From: Planctomycetota bacterium
GTDB lineage: Bacteria; Planctomycetota; UBA8108; UBA1146
Assembly: GCA_014240375.1 (NCBI GenBank)
Contig: JAAZXB010000004.1
Coordinates: 62,001 to 126,000 of the forward strand
Direction of reading: 5' to 3'
Length of the DNA stretch: 64,000 bases
The notes under the pieces were generated by a model. It searched no databases, was not told the origin of the DNA, and worked only from the letters and a program-made list of their open reading frames with translations. Below are positions 63,267 to 64,000 of this stretch, one piece after another. The position numbers and the translations under genes are program-made. Position 1 is the first letter of the stretch. Each line of letters begins with the position of its first letter.

Positions 63267-64000
63267 GTGTTGTTCAGTATCAGGGATCTCCAGTCGACCT
63301 CCAATCTATTTGTAACCCCCGATGGCGGTCATGGTTGCCGAACCGAGACCCGATCCCCTCATGTGCTCATTCTGTGGCTGCTGCTGGGGTCACTGGGAAT
63401 TTCATCGGGGGGTTGTGATTCCCCCACATCTCCCCAGGTATTGAGTGAGATCACACGCTCCGCAGGGCTCGATTTCTGGCATGACAACGGAATGACGGGA
63501 GAACTCTACTTCTGCGAAACGGTCGGTCCCGGTTCTGCACTCCTCGATTTTGATGGAGATGGCGATCTCGACATCCTTTTGCCTCAAGGTCATTTGCTGG
63601 GCCAAGGGAAGACGGATGCCGATCGAATCCTCCCGATCTCACGATGGCCAGCCGCCGGTGCCCGTTTGTATCGAAATGAAGGCCCCGACCAGGAGCAGAA
63701 TACGCGCTTCATCGACGTGACCGAAGCGAGCGGAATCGTCGCCACGGGGTATGGAATGGGCTGCGCTGTAGGAGACGTCGAAGGGGATGGAGATGTCGAC
63801 ATCTACCTGACCTGTTTCGGTACCGATCAGTTGTGGATCAATCAAGGGGATGGGACCTTTAGCGATCAGACGATACCGTCGGGTCTCGGCGACGATCGCT
63901 GGAATACCAGCGCCATCTTCAGCGACTTCGACCGAGATGGCGATGCAGATCTGTACGTGTGTAGTTACGTCGATTTCACTCTTCAAAATCACAAACAATG
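63267..64000 (+). CDS. FG-GAP/VCBS-repeat lipoprotein, N-terminal part (runs off right edge)
   Basis: An open frame continues to the window end. The start is probably the GTG at 63267, with GAGG and GGAG upstream; a GTG at 63363 would give a shorter signal (LILWLLLGSLGISSGGC) but lacks a ribosome site. A lipobox-like SSGGC is seen. The mature part has FG-GAP/VCBS calcium-binding loops: ALLDFDGDGDLDILLPQG, VGDVEGDGDVDIYLTCFG and FSDFDRDGDADLYVCSYV. The 'SGLDFWHDNG' opening matches CRTAC1/ASPIC-type planctomycete proteins. It is likely anchored to the outer membrane or exported. Its promoter must lie in or near the minisatellite. Confidence 0.82.
   Translation, partial: MLFSIRDLQSTSNLFVTPDGGHGCRTETRSPHVLILWLLLGSLGISSGGCDSPTSPQVLSEITRSAGLDFWHDNGMTGELYFCETVGPGSALLDFDGDGDLDILLPQGHLLGQGKTDADRILPISRWPAAGARLYRNEGPDQEQNTRFIDVTEASGIVATGYGMGCAVGDVEGDGDVDIYLTCFGTDQLWINQGDGTFSDQTIPSGLGDDRWNTSAIFSDFDRDGDADLYVCSYVDFTLQNHKQ

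Overview
The window reads as a gene-dense chromosome segment of a planctomycete-like bacterium of the PVC superphylum. Four independent signs point there: a small basic protein of the PVC signature type (28550-28780), a double-length tandem UvrA of the kind known from Chlamydiae and Planctomycetes (3493-9198), a secreted protein ending in dockerin-like D-x-D-x-D repeats of the LGDP..LLGYMF..GG style typical of planctomycetes (53815-55134), and a secreted FG-GAP/VCBS lipoprotein plus a formylglycine sulfatase. No rRNA, tRNA, CRISPR array, phage or insertion sequence was recognised. Many genes start with GTG or TTG, and stop/start overlaps (ATGA, GTGA, TTGA, TGATG) tie genes into long operons.

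Layout. 1-9198: the start of a secreted protein leaves the left edge; a divergent promoter region then feeds a prenyltransferase - D-Ala-D-Ala ligase - inositol-phosphatase-family - tandem UvrA operon. 9195-10900: a lone MCE (MlaD-like) protein and a small lipoprotein on the minus strand. 11067-14937: a tightly overlapping FAD oxidoreductase - class IV aminotransferase - acyl-CoA synthetase operon. 14934-36348: a 21-kb block of four peptide-type (Opp/Dpp/Yej) ABC transporter clusters in alternating orientation. Only the last cluster carries ATPase genes, and the first is translationally coupled to a sulfatase. 36349-39035: a structured-looking non-coding stretch, a DEAD-box RNA helicase, and an unresolved coding-like stretch. 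39036-45182: a fused 3-dehydroquinase/shikimate-dehydrogenase-like protein, rho with a structured leader, and a ribE-gltX-PHP phosphatase operon.

45635-52806 is the rod-shape (elongasome) region: two small membrane proteins, a strong terminator, then mreB-mreC-mreD-mrdA-rodA. With Ddl and the prenyltransferase this argues that the cell builds peptidoglycan by a MreB-guided machine. 52921-53434 holds 20-bp tandem repeats and a candidate minus-strand structured RNA ending in a clear intrinsic terminator. 53435-55134 encodes a lysine-less lipoyl-like protein and the dockerin-type secreted protein.

The most unusual locus is 55540-57362: a coiled-coil protein overlapping by 4 bp a MamK-like actin (the magnetosome filament protein family), closed by a UUCG-loop terminator, with no other magnetosome gene in view. 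This looks like a two-gene cytoskeletal cassette of unknown role. The right end (57435-64000) carries a cysteine desulfurase - lipoprotein - bifunctional-nuclease operon, pgk coupled to a second inositol-phosphatase-family gene, a secreted protein preceded by a 15-bp minisatellite, and the start of the VCBS lipoprotein.
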